Positions 10,596 to 19,130 of a stretch of 28,194 nucleotides of DNA are shown here, piece after piece. Position 1 is the first letter of the stretch. Each line of letters opens with the position of its first letter. Source of the DNA: Penium margaritaceum (taxonomy: Eukaryota > Streptophyta > Zygnematophyceae > Desmidiales > Peniaceae); the NCBI GenBank assembly GCA_023375785.1, contig SZWC01009455.1, positions 73,198-101,391 on the forward strand, given 5' to 3'. Made by a program: the position numbers and the translations under genes. The notes beneath the pieces were generated by a model. The model saw only the letters and a program-made list of their open reading frames with translations. It did no database searches and had not been told where the DNA came from.

Positions 10596-11966
10596 GCCTC
10601 AGTGCCATCGCCTGCCCTGCCACGCTACACACGTGGCCCAGGCGGCAGCCTCCAACCCAGACCGTTGGTGAGGGCGCAGAATGTCGCACCGCGGTCCGTG
10701 GCGCCACAACCCCCCGTGGTCCCACGTGTCTCCTCCACTCCCACGGTCGTGAGTGGGGACCCTGGCACCAAGGCCCTCGGCTTGACCACCTCGGCCATCA
10801 TTGCAGACATCCATCGGCATGTTGTCGTGGCTGCACTTGCGCGCATCCCACCTGGGGCTCGAGATGCACACGCTCTCTCAGTCCGCTCTACACCACGCCC
10901 AGAGGACCCAGCCATCCTGCACGAGGCACGAGCCTCTCCTGAGGCCGCTGCCTGTGCCGATGAGCTCGCCGCTATCCGACAGCACCATGTGTACGACCTC
11001 GTCGACCTTCCTCCAGGTCGGAAGGCCATCGGCGCCAAGTGGATCTTTCGACGCAAGTGGAAGCCCGACAGGTGCTTGGACAAGTACAAGGCCCGCCTTA
11101 CAACCAAGGGGTTTGCCCAGATTCCTGGGGTCGAATACGACCAAATCTTTGCACCAGTTGGTCGGTTCTCCACTAGCCGGGCGCTCTTCAGCCTGGTCGC
11201 CAAGCATGGGTGGGAGCTGCATCAGATGGATGTGAGCAATACTTTTCTCCATGGTTCACTAGAGGGTAAGGAGCTCTACATGGTGCAGCCCCCAGGCTTC
11301 GACGATGGCAGTGGGTGAGTCTGGCGACTGCGTAAGGGCCTTGTATGGCCTGAAACAGTTGCCTCGGTGTTGGAACCAAGAAATTAGCAGCACGCTCCTC
11401 CGTGGCGGGCTCTTGCGCAGCATCGCTGACCCCGTAGTGTTTGTCAGTCCGCGAGGCCAGACTTTTGCTGCTGTTCTGGTCTACGTTGACGATCTCCTCA
11501 TTGCATCGCGAGACACGGCTGCCATCCAGCGTGTCAAGGACTTGCTACACGCCGTCTACCAGATGAAGGATCTCAAATATGCCAGAGTCTTCCTAGATAT
11601 GGAGCTCGAGCATGATCGCTCCCAGGGCGTCCTGCACACCCATCAGGCTGCCTATGTGCAGACGCTGTCCACCCGCTTTGCGGAGGACCTGCGACTCGTG
11701 CCGAGCGCATCTTCACCCATGTCACCCGATGGTCAGGTGAAGCTGAAGAGTCCTGACCCAGCTGTTGTGGGGGAGCGAGTTGACGTGACTACGTACTTGC
11801 GAGTCATCGGGTCACTGATGTTCCTGGTGACGACGACGCGTCCAGACATCGTGTTCGTCATCAACCTCCTGGCCCAGTTTTCTCAGGAGCCGCGTCACCT
11901 CCACTACGAGGCCGCGATCCGAGTACTGCGCTATGTAGTCTCGACTCCTCGGCGAGGTCTCATGTT
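10596..11966 (+). pseudogene. pol: Copia Pol copy A: reverse transcriptase, cut before RNase H
   Basis: The RT domain starts with ADELAAIRQHHVYDLVDLP and AKWIFRRKWKPD, which is the conserved copia RT entry. HQMDVSNTFLHG carries the first catalytic Asp and YVDDLL (about 11483-11500) the intact catalytic pair. A TGA at 11316-11318 and an extra base near 11337 break the frame; copy B has neither. The frame resumes in ALYGLKQLPRCWNQE. The domain ends at STPRRGLM, the RT/RNase H boundary, at 11966, where sequence of the copy B protease begins. No RNase H is present in this copy. Confidence 0.9.
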
Positions 11967-12398
11967 GGCGATCTGGCGACCCTGGTCTAGGACCCAGCCG
12001 AGACCTGGATCATCGACTCCGGGGCCACGCATCACATGACGGCCTCTCGTGAGGCCTTCAGTATGCTTGGTCCTGTTGGCGATGTATCTGGTGTCCGGAC
12101 GGGCTCCGGCCAGGTGTTACCTGTCCGTGGCGTTGGTGTCGTTCGTTTCCGTGGTCCTGCCGGTGATGTCTTCTTGACCGATGTCCTTTTCGTTCCCGGT
12201 CTTCAGCTCAGCCTCCTGTCCGTTACTGCCCTTGACCGCATGAGCATGGACGTTGTGCACTCACGTGGTGTTGGCACTGTGTCGTTGCGTCCGTCCGGTC
12301 TTGTCGTTCTTCACGCCACCGCCCGTGGCAACCTGTGGCACGTGTCTCATCTGTCCTCCTCTCCTTCTGTCCCTTTCCCGTGAGCCGCCACATGCCAT
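11967..12398 (+). pseudogene. pol: Copia Pol copy B: aspartic protease
   Basis: The copy begins abruptly inside the segment just before the protease (GATCTGGCGACCCTG, matching copy A at about 8708). The catalytic motif WIIDSGATHHM is intact, followed by GSGQVLPVRGVGVVRF, FLTDVLFVPGLQLS and LLSVTALDRMSMD. A TGA at 12381-12383 ends the frame shortly after the domain, and the same frame reopens at once. No gag, primer site or LTR lies upstream of this copy, so it depends on the fusion to copy A for its place in any transcript. Confidence 0.9.
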
Positions 12399-13420
12399 GT
12401 GTTTGTCACCAGCACGCTTTCTCCGCAGAACACCCGTCTCTTGCACCACCGCCTTTGCCACGTCCACTCTGCTGCCATCGACAGTATGCTCCGCACCCAG
12501 CCGGCCAAGGGCCTTGACCCTGAAACTTTCCCTTTGTCGTGCCCCACAGAGTACGTTGATTGCGCTCAGGGCAAGATGTACCGGTCCACATACCCTCTGT
12601 CCTCCTCCCGTGCGTCCGCCCCTCTTGACCTGGTCCATTCCGATATCATGGGTCCTCTCCCTACCGAGTCTGTCGTAGAGCATGGACGTTATGTCCTCAC
12701 CCTCACTGACGACTACTCTCGCTACCGCTGGGTCTTCTGCCTTCGGCAGAAGAGCGATGTCGCCCATGCCATTCAGGATTGGCTTGTCCTTACGGAGCAC
12801 GAGTGTGGTCGTTCTCTTTGCCGCTTCCGCTCCGATCGCGGTGGTGAGTACATGGGCGAGACCACGACTTTTTTTGCCTCCCGCGGTATCCACCACAAAA
12901 CGTCCGCGCCCTACACGCCCGCCCAGAACGGCGTCTCCGAGCGGTGGAACTGCACTATGGCCGATGTCGTCCACACCATGCGGGTTGAGTGTGGCCTCAC
13001 CGATGGCTTCTATTTTGAAGCCATGGCCTACATGACATGGGTCTGGAACCGGATTCCTCATGGACCCCTTCCCCGCCAGTCCACGCCGTACCAGCACTGG
13101 TGCGGTCAGCGAGCCGACCTCCACCCTGCTCGCATCTGGGGCTGTGTGGCCATTGTGTGGCTGCACGCCCCGTAGCAGGGCGGCAAGCTCACGCCCCGCG
13201 GGCGTCCTTGCACCTTTCTCGGTGTCTCTCATCAGTCCAAGGCTTGGCGCTTCTGGGATCCCTCCCGATACTGTATCGTCGAGTCCCACGATGCCCTCTT
13301 CTTTGAGGAGTTGCTTCCACGTGATATCGTTCGCTCCGGCTCGTCGTTGTCCCTCCCGTCACGTGGGGGAGTGGTGAGTCCGTCCTCCATCCTACTGCTT
13401 CCGGGTGGCACATCACTCAG
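12399..13420 (+). pseudogene. pol: Copia Pol copy B: integrase
   Basis: This is the best preserved integrase in the window. The zinc-binding residues (HHRLCH and CAQ-preceding CxxC) are present. The catalytic acidic residues are all kept: Asp in HSDIMGP, Asp in SDRGGEYMG and Glu in NGVSERWN. The frame is open from 12399 to a TAG at 13173-13175, where copy A reads CAG. After that stop the same frame continues through FLGVSHQSKAWRFWDPS to the linker. Apart from the stops it would be a complete integrase; the stops make an active product unlikely. Confidence 0.9.
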
Positions 13421-13900
13421 TCCCTCCGAGTTAGCAGCCCCTGTCATGCCCACTAGCCCCTCCGAGCCAGCATCCCCAGTCGTGCCCGCTGGCCCCTCCG
13501 GGCCAGCAGCCCCAGTCGCACCCGCTGGCCCCTCTGAGCCAGCACCCCCAGTCGCGCCCGCTGCCCCCCCCGGGCCAGCAGCCCCAGTCGCGCCCGCTGG
13601 CCCCCCCGGGCCAGCAGCCCCAGTCGCGCCTGCTCTAGCCCCTCTGGGCCGGCGGCCCCAGTCGCGCCTGCTAGCCCCTCTGGGCCGGCGGCCCCAGTCG
13701 CGCCTGCTAGCATCTCTAGGCCGGCGGTCCCAGTCGTGTCCTCTGGTCCCTCCGGGCCAGCCGCCCCAGTCGCGTCCGCTGGCCCCTCCGGGCCGGCCAC
13801 CCCCTTTGCGTCCTCTGGCCCCTCCGGGCCAGCAGCCCTAGTCGCGTCCGATGATCCCTCTGGGCCAGCAGTCCCGTCCGCCTCCGTCGGCCCGTCAGAC
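13421..13900 (+). repeat. 36-bp coding minisatellite in Pol linker, copy B
   Basis: The unit is the same as in copy A (Gly-Pro-Ser-Gly-Pro-Ala-Ala-Pro-Val-Ala-x-Ala), with about thirteen diverged copies. A frameshift inside the array at about 13630-13660 moves the protein from one frame to another, and the frame used from 13736 onward continues into the RT. Indels inside the repeat are the likely cause. Confidence 0.85.
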
Positions 13901-15447
13901 TCGGTGCCATCTCCTGCCCCAATGCGCTACACACGTGGTCCAGGCGGCAGCCTCCGACCCAGGCCGTCAGTGAGCGCACAGACCGCAGCACATCGCCCTG
14001 TGGCGTCTCGGCCCCCTGTCGCTCCACGTGTCTCTTCCACTCCTACAGCCGTGAGTGGGGACCCCGGCACCAAGGCCTTCGGCCTGACCACCTTGGCTAT
14101 CATTGCAGACCTTCACCCTGGCTCTGCACTGGGCTACGTCATGCTTCATCACGAGCATCAGCATGCTGTCATGGCTGCACTCGCGCGCATCCCACCTGGA
14201 GCTCGAGATGCACACGCTCTCTCACTCCGCTCCATAGCACGACCGGAGGACCCAGCCACCCTGCGCGAGGCCCGAGCCTCTTCTGAGGCCGCACACTGGG
14301 ATGCTGCCTGCGCTGACGAGCTTGCGGCTATACGGCAGCACCACGTGTATGACCTCATCGAACTCCCTCCAGGTCGGAAGGCCATCGGTGCCAAGTGGGT
14401 CTTTCGGCGCAAATGGAAGCCCGACGGGTCCTTGGACAAGTACAAGGCCTGCCTCACAGCCAAGGGGTTTGCTCAGGTCCCTGGGATTGACTACGACCAG
14501 ATCTTTGCCCTAGTTGGCTGGTTCTCCACGAGCCGGGCGCTCTTCAGCCTGGTTGCCCAGCATGGGTGGGAGCTGCATTAGATGGACGTGAGCAACGCCT
14601 TCCTCCATGGTTCACTGGAGGGTGAGGAGCTCTACATGGTACAGCCTCCAGGCTTCAACGACGGCACTGGGAGAGTCTAGCGGCTGCGGAAGGCCCTCTA
14701 CAGCCTGAAGCAGTCGCCTCGGTGTTGGAACCAGGAGATCAGCAGTACGCTCCTTCGCGGCGGCCTCCAGCGCAGCACCGCTGACCCCGCATTGTTCGTC
14801 AACCCGCGAGGCCAGACCCTTGCCGCTGTTCTGGTCTACGTCAACGATCTCCTCATTGTGTCGCCTGACATGGCTGCCATCCAGCGTGTCAAGGACCTGC
14901 TGCACACCACCTACCAGATGAAGGATCTCGGGTCTGCCCGAGTCTTCCTGGGCATGGAGCTCGAGCATGATCGCTCCCAGGGCATCCTACACATCCACCA
15001 GGCTGCCTATGTGCAGACCCTGTCCACTCACTTCGCCGAGGACCTGCCCCTCGTGCCAAGCGCATCTTCACCCATGTCACCTGATGGCCAGGTAAAGCTG
15101 AAGAGTCCTGACCCAACCATTGTGGGGGAGCCAGTTGACGTGACCACGTATCTGTGAGTCATCGGGTCACTGATGTTCCTGGCGAAGACGACGCGCCCAG
15201 ACATCGCGTTCGCCGTCAACCTCGTGGCTCAGTTTTCTCAGGAGCCGCGTCACCTCCAATTCGAGGCCGCGATCAGAAAACTGCGCTACGTCATCTCGAC
15301 TCCTCGGCGAGGTCTCATGTTCCGCTGCCAGCCGTCTGTCGTCGCGGTGGGCTACACCGACAGTGACTGGACCGGCAGTCCAGACGGTAAGAGTCGCACA
15401 GGCTGGATCTTTCTGATCGGCGACACGGCTGTGTCCTGGCGCAGTGG
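13901..15447 (+). pseudogene. pol: Copia Pol copy B: RT and first part of RNase H
   Basis: The frame is open from 13736 to a TAG at 14579-14581 (CAG in copy A). It then continues through MDVSNAFLHG, a TAG at 14678 (TGG in copy A), and a TGA at 15155 (CGA in copy A). The catalytic motif reads YVNDLL, so one of the two catalytic Asp residues is Asn; the polymerase would be dead even without the stops. RNase H begins with YTDSDW and runs to SWRSG at about 15447. There it is replaced by LTR sequence. The missing part of the domain, with the AEAEY motif, lies inverted at 17113-17577. Confidence 0.9.
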
Positions 15448-15687
15448 CTCATTCTCCATTCCTAATCAGTCATTGCTTCATTCCAACTGCACTTCTGACG
15501 CTAACTCTGGCGCGTGCACTTCTGAGTAACAAACCAGAGCTCAGACTTAGACTCTAGTGCAGCAGACTAAGGAGGCAGCAGAGCCGCTGTCGCTTTGCCT
15601 TGGCGACAGCGGCAAGCAACGAGCGTGGGTTCCCGCACGATGCACCAACAACACTACGGGCCCAACCTTCGCACTGGGTAGTTACCA
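15448..15687 (+). repeat. 3' part of an LTR, joined to RNase H
   Basis: From CTCATTCTCCATTCCTAATC the sequence follows the last 200 bp of the copia LTR (5298-5499) to its end at GTTACCA. It is clearly more diverged from the two LTR1 copies than they are from each other. It also carries an insertion of about 38 bp (15580-15617) not found in them. The first two-thirds of this LTR are absent here. The missing part matches the LTR at 17578-18116, which stops at the same internal point. Confidence 0.85.
15583..15613. repeat. 11-bp stem hairpin inside LTR fragment
   Basis: GCCGCTGTCGC (15583-15593) is the exact reverse complement of GCGACAGCGGC (15603-15613), with a 9-base loop. It lies in the extra segment that the other LTRs lack, so it looks like a small foldback insertion. 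Confidence 0.8.
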
Positions 15688-16010
15688 TTTCCGCATGTTT
15701 AAGGCGGCTGTGCATGCTGTTGGTTTGCTGCATGCTCGTAATGCTCCTGACTGATGTCGATCCATCTCTCTACTCGTAAGTCGTGGTCTCTTGTAACTTG
15801 GACCCTTTCGTTTCTGCTCTCACGTGTATGCATAATATTCGTCTGTGGGTCACAGGGGAGTGTTGTTAATAGGTGTAAGAGACGCAAGGGTCCTTTTGAC
15901 TCTCTTCACACACTCACACTGTCACTACAAGTGACTGAGCTGAAACCAGGCGCAACGGTGGGACACACATGATGGACCATGTACTATTGGAATCTCAGCC
16001 AAGTGCATGT
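15688..16010 (+). mobile_element. Spacer with possible 3' end of another copia element
   Basis: No long gene. A short frame ending YHFRMFKAAVHAVGLL and then a stop (about 15675-15754) resembles the C-terminal tail of copia RNase H. About 100 bp further, CACAGGGGAG (15851-15860) is a polypurine-like tract directly followed by TGTTGTTAATAGG, the form of a copia LTR start. If so, the bases from 15861 are the first part of an LTR of a different family. This reading rests on short motifs only. Confidence 0.35.
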
Positions 16011-16257
16011 AAATGGAAACTACGCTAGAGCGCAGGTTGGGGCAGTGGCGGTGTTGATGCAGCGTGCGGGCTTCCACGCTAGTTGCTTAGTATGCTGCCC
16101 CCTCAGTCTGCTGCTCTAGAGTCTAAGTCTGAGTGCTCTGGGTTTGTTACTCAGAAACGCGTGCGCCAGTGTTAGCGTCAGAAAGCAGCTGAAAAGTGGA
16201 AGTAACTGATTAGGAGTGAAGAATGAGCAACAATGGGAGACCCCTCCAAGTTCTAGC
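16011..16257 (-). repeat. Extra copy of the last 247 bp of the LTR, left of an N
   Basis: This block repeats 16259-16505 with about four mismatches (for example CGCTAGTTG against CGCAAGTTG). The two blocks start with the same AAATGGAAAC and are separated by a single N. The left block ends in mid-LTR at TTCTAGC, exactly where the N is. This is the pattern of two overlapping contig ends joined without merging. Confidence 0.9.
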
Positions 16258-16258
16258 N
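16258..16258. other. Single ambiguous base (N), assembly join
   Basis: This is the only N in the window. It lies between two nearly identical 247-bp blocks, so the order of sequence around it should not be trusted. Confidence 0.9.
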
Positions 16259-17112
16259 AAATGGAAACTACGCTAGAGCGCAGGTTGGGGCAGTGGCGGT
16301 GTTGATGCAGCGTGCGGGCTTCCACGCAAGTTGCTTAGTCTACTGCCCCCTCAGTCTGCTGCTCTAGAGTCTAAGTCTGAGTGCTCTGGGTTTGTTACTC
16401 AGAAACGCGTGCGCCAGTGTTAGCGTCAGAAAGCAGCTGAAAAGTGGAAGTAACTGATTAGGAGTGAAGAATGAGCAACAATGGGAGACCCCTCCAAATT
16501 CTAGCTCCCCCCCACTAGTGTAGAACTTGTTACTCAGCTAACCAGCCAATCAGAAAATAGTCATAGACCTATTTTCTGGCAGGCAGGGTTTTCTCGGCGA
16601 GCCCTGCCAGACGCCCGACAGCCCAAAACCCGGGCGTCGTCCGTTTTGCCTGAAAACTGGACCATACCATAATACCGACGCTGCAAACGCAGTCGTGCGG
16701 TCAGAATCAGCTAGAAAATAGCAGCAAAGAGTTATGGCTGCCCGAACCCAGGCAGTGCCTACGACGGTCCATGATGACGAACAGTGCCACACAGCAAGAG
16801 ACATGGACCCTAGGCAGAGCATGATGCTACAGACACAATCGAACAGTCAGAACCAGCGCTGGGTGCATGCAGACAGCATCTACGGTGGCAGTGACTGCCG
16901 GCGGCACGACCGCTGAGGAGGCCTTTCGATGGAGCTGAGCACGTCGCCGGAGGGAGGAGGTTCCAGCGAACTGTGAGTAGGCCTCAGCGTGCGTCGGCTC
17001 CACCGGACGACACTCTAGCAGCGTCGAGTCTCGCCGTCAGTCATATGCACGCCGATGTACACAAGCCGGGAGGACACAACAGAGCACAATGAGAGATGCG
17101 CAAAAATCAACA
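16259..17112 (-). repeat. Full-length copia LTR on the minus strand
   Basis: On the minus strand it starts TGTTGATTTTTGCGCATCTC at 17112 and ends GTTTCCA near 16262, about 850 bp, matching the 5' LTR at 4651-5499 along its whole length. Upstream of its start (17113 onward) lie a GGGCGAG purine-rich stretch and the C terminus of an RNase H, so it is a 3' LTR. It is probably the 3' LTR of the forward composite, now inverted. Confidence 0.9.
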
Positions 17113-17577
17113 CTCGCCCATGACTCACAGGTGTAATGCACATGTGCGGGCAGAGACACAGTCAACAGCCAGACTCCCCTAGGGCACGCAGAGACGCAAG
17201 CAGGGAAAAACAAGAGCCACTCATGGACGCACACCAACCGAACTCACAGCCTTCTTGAACGAGTCGCACTTCAGTGCCTTGGTCAAGAAGTCAGCCAGCT
17301 ACCGTGCTCTCTCAACCCACACAATGCTGATGCTGCCGTCATGTAATAACGAACGCACAAAGTGGTACTCAATGTTGATGTGCTTTGTGCATGTGTGATG
17401 CACACCGTCATTGTCGGTGATGGCCATGGCACTCTCATTGTCACAATGCAACGTGATGGATGCGACGGACTGATGCAACTCGGACAACAGACGACGCAAC
17501 CACACACTCTCACACGCGCCTGAGCCAAGGACAACATACTCAGCCTCAGCAGTGCTGCGTGAAATGCACCCCAACTA
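17113..17577 (-). pseudogene. pol: RNase H C-terminal part, polypurine tract
   Basis: On the minus strand the frame starts LGCISRSTAEAEYVVLGSG and includes CDNESAM and TKHINIEYHFVR, the conserved end of copia RNase H, which degrades RNA in the RNA-DNA hybrid. After a stop following WVERAR the same frame gives LADFLTKAL, the usual tail, and ends SVGVRP. About 120 bp later a purine-rich GGGCGAG abuts the LTR start at 17112 and would be the plus-strand primer site. The first half of RNase H is missing; LTR sequence adjoins at 17578. The missing half matches the end of copy B at 15447 to within about a codon. Confidence 0.9.
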
Positions 17578-18116
17578 AGTGAGACCCCTACCAGTTCTAG
17601 CCTCACCTCAGCTCTGTGAGGCTTGTTACTTAGAAAACCAGCCAACCAGGAAAATCATAGCATTATCCTGTCTGGCAGAATTTCTTGGGTGAGCCATGCC
17701 AGACACGAGACGGCCCAAAACCCGGGCGTTGTCCATTTTGCCAAAAAACTGGACCATACCAAAATAACCATGCTGCGAATGCAGTCGTGCAGTCAGAATC
17801 AACAAGAGAAATAACTATGTGGAGTTACGGCTGCCCGAACGCGGGCACCTGTTCCACTGCTCCTGAGAGTTATCTACAACTACTGATGACGTGATAGCCA
17901 AGGGTTGCTGCCGATGGCGCTGGATGTCTGAGGGCGTAGTTTCAGAAGCTCAAGGAGGAGGAGAACCACATGCTTGGCTTCATGGAAACACATCCACTCC
18001 ACTGAATAGTGTCTCATCAGCATCACCGTCCATCCAGTCAGACATTTGCACGAGCATGTACACCAGCCGAGAGGTCACAGTATGAGACCGTGAGGCAGTG
18101 CACGAACAAAACAACA
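17578..18116 (-). repeat. First two-thirds of a diverged copia LTR
   Basis: On the minus strand it starts TGTTGTTTTGTTCGTGCACT at 18116 and follows the LTR1 sequence with many differences, including the shared core ACCATACCA...CCCGGGCG...CAAAACC. It breaks off after GGGGTCTCAC, about 625 bp into the LTR1 frame of reference. The remaining third is the fragment at 15448-15687. It sits at the 3' end of the R2 element, directly after its RNase H, with the polypurine tract lost. Confidence 0.85.
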
Positions 18117-18600
18117 TGTCATTGCTGAAAGCTTTGGTGATGAATTCTGCACGCTGCTGACGAGTATCAACCCAGACAACCTCAACTTCTTCGACAGCAA
18201 TGCACTCACAAACAAAGTGATGCACAATGTTGCTGAGCAGGATGGCATGCACCACTCGCGTGCGTGAGTGGTGAATTCCATCGTGCTGAGCAATTTCCTT
18301 TATGCTATGATTAACATTGTGTAGAGTGATGTAACGGAAGAGGTTGTGTAACTGCTGCAGCAATCGAGACAACCACACGCTCTCACACGTACCTACGTCG
18401 AGCACCACATACTCGGCCTCAGTCGAGCTGCAATGGACATACCCTTGTTTTCCACTCTTGAAAGAGATTGCAGTCCCACCAACAATAAAATTGTAAATGG
18501 TGCAACTGCGGTCATCTGTGTCATGTGCCCAATCACCGTCGGTGTATTTGTGTTAACAACCATAGAGGGTTGTGTACGGTTGCATAGTTCCACACACGCT
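18117..18600 (-). pseudogene. pol: R2 Pol: RNase H
   Basis: An open stretch on the minus strand gives YTDGDWAHDTDDRSC, then ISFKSGKQGYVHC, SSTEAEYVVLDVGTCESVW and DGIHHSRTR, the copia RNase H order. The acidic residues of the first Asp motif and of TEAEY are kept. It ends AEFITKAFSND immediately before the LTR start at 18116, so about 100 bp containing the C-terminal tail and polypurine tract are deleted. Its uninterrupted SGKQG segment is the reference for the break seen between copy B and the fragment at 17577. Confidence 0.85.
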
Positions 18601-19130
18601 TTACAGAGGATGTAACTGACTACACAATGTACAGCGACACGATGATTTTGGTGAGACTACTAGGAGAACCGGGGCAAGAAGTTTATCGAAGGCCACATCA
18701 GCCCAAGTGGTGGTAGCAAGGTACATGAGTCAACCAATCATGCTGAGGTAATCGACAACATCAACGGTCTCCCCCAGCTGCGATGGATTAGAAGACTGAA
18801 GCAGGCACTGGCCTGCCGATGTCATCGGCGTGAAAGCAGTGGGTGTGTTGGCGAGCAAGGAGGTGAAGCGCTCACCTAGACTGTGGACATAGGCAGCTTG
18901 GTGCAAGTGCAGAGTGCGACACAAGCGATCACGCTCCAGCTCTCAAACTCAGCCTAGGTCCTTCATCTTATAGGTGGACTGCAGCAAAGGCTTGACTGAC
19001 TGGACAACAGTGGTGGTGGGAGCAGCAATGAGTAGGTTATCGACGTAAACTAGAGTAGCCACGAAGAGCTCATAGGGAGCACTCAGGAAGGGCGTTGGGT
19101 TCATAGTGCTACGACGGAAGCCACCTCCCT
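18601..19130 (-). pseudogene. pol: R2 Pol: C-terminal half of copia RT
   Basis: The minus-strand frame contains GGGFRRSTMNPT, then ATLVYVDNLLIAAPT and STYKMKDLG, the palm region of copia RT. The catalytic motif reads YVDN, with the second Asp changed to Asn. A further frame (18924-18730) gives LHLHQAAYVHSLGERF and ETVDVVDYLSMIG, which match LHTHQAAYVQTLSTRF and VDVTTYLRVIG in copy A. The right part (18600-18720) is too degraded to align by eye. The segment is joined at about 19130 to gypsy sequence in the same open frame. Confidence 0.85.

Larger units (their letters stand above)
4651..15447 (+). mobile_element. Forward Ty1/copia composite with duplicated pol
   Basis: The order is 5' LTR, primer binding site, leader, gag, pol copy A and pol copy B. 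The order protease, integrase, reverse transcriptase, RNase H is the copia order (gypsy elements place integrase last). Copy A stops at the RT/RNase H boundary and is joined without an LTR to the protease of copy B. The missing 3' end (rest of RNase H, polypurine tract, 3' LTR) appears to lie inverted at 16259-17577. All reading frames are broken, so the element cannot move on its own. The pol duplication may come from template switching or from deletion between two tandem elements. Confidence 0.85.

Noticed and set aside
12261..13289. 342-codon open frame on the minus strand opposite the copy B integrase
   Set aside because: It mirrors the GC-rich codon bias of the plus-strand integrase, matches no known family, and its counterpart opposite copy A (10149-9439) is similar in kind. 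It is an antisense shadow.
4646..15692. Target-site duplication around the forward composite
   Set aside because: ATAAC before 4651 does not match TTTCC after 15687, nor the bases beyond the inverted LTR near 16011. No duplication can be claimed.
15754..15972. 72-codon plus-strand frame in the spacer
   Set aside because: It crosses the proposed polypurine tract and LTR start and has no family resemblance.
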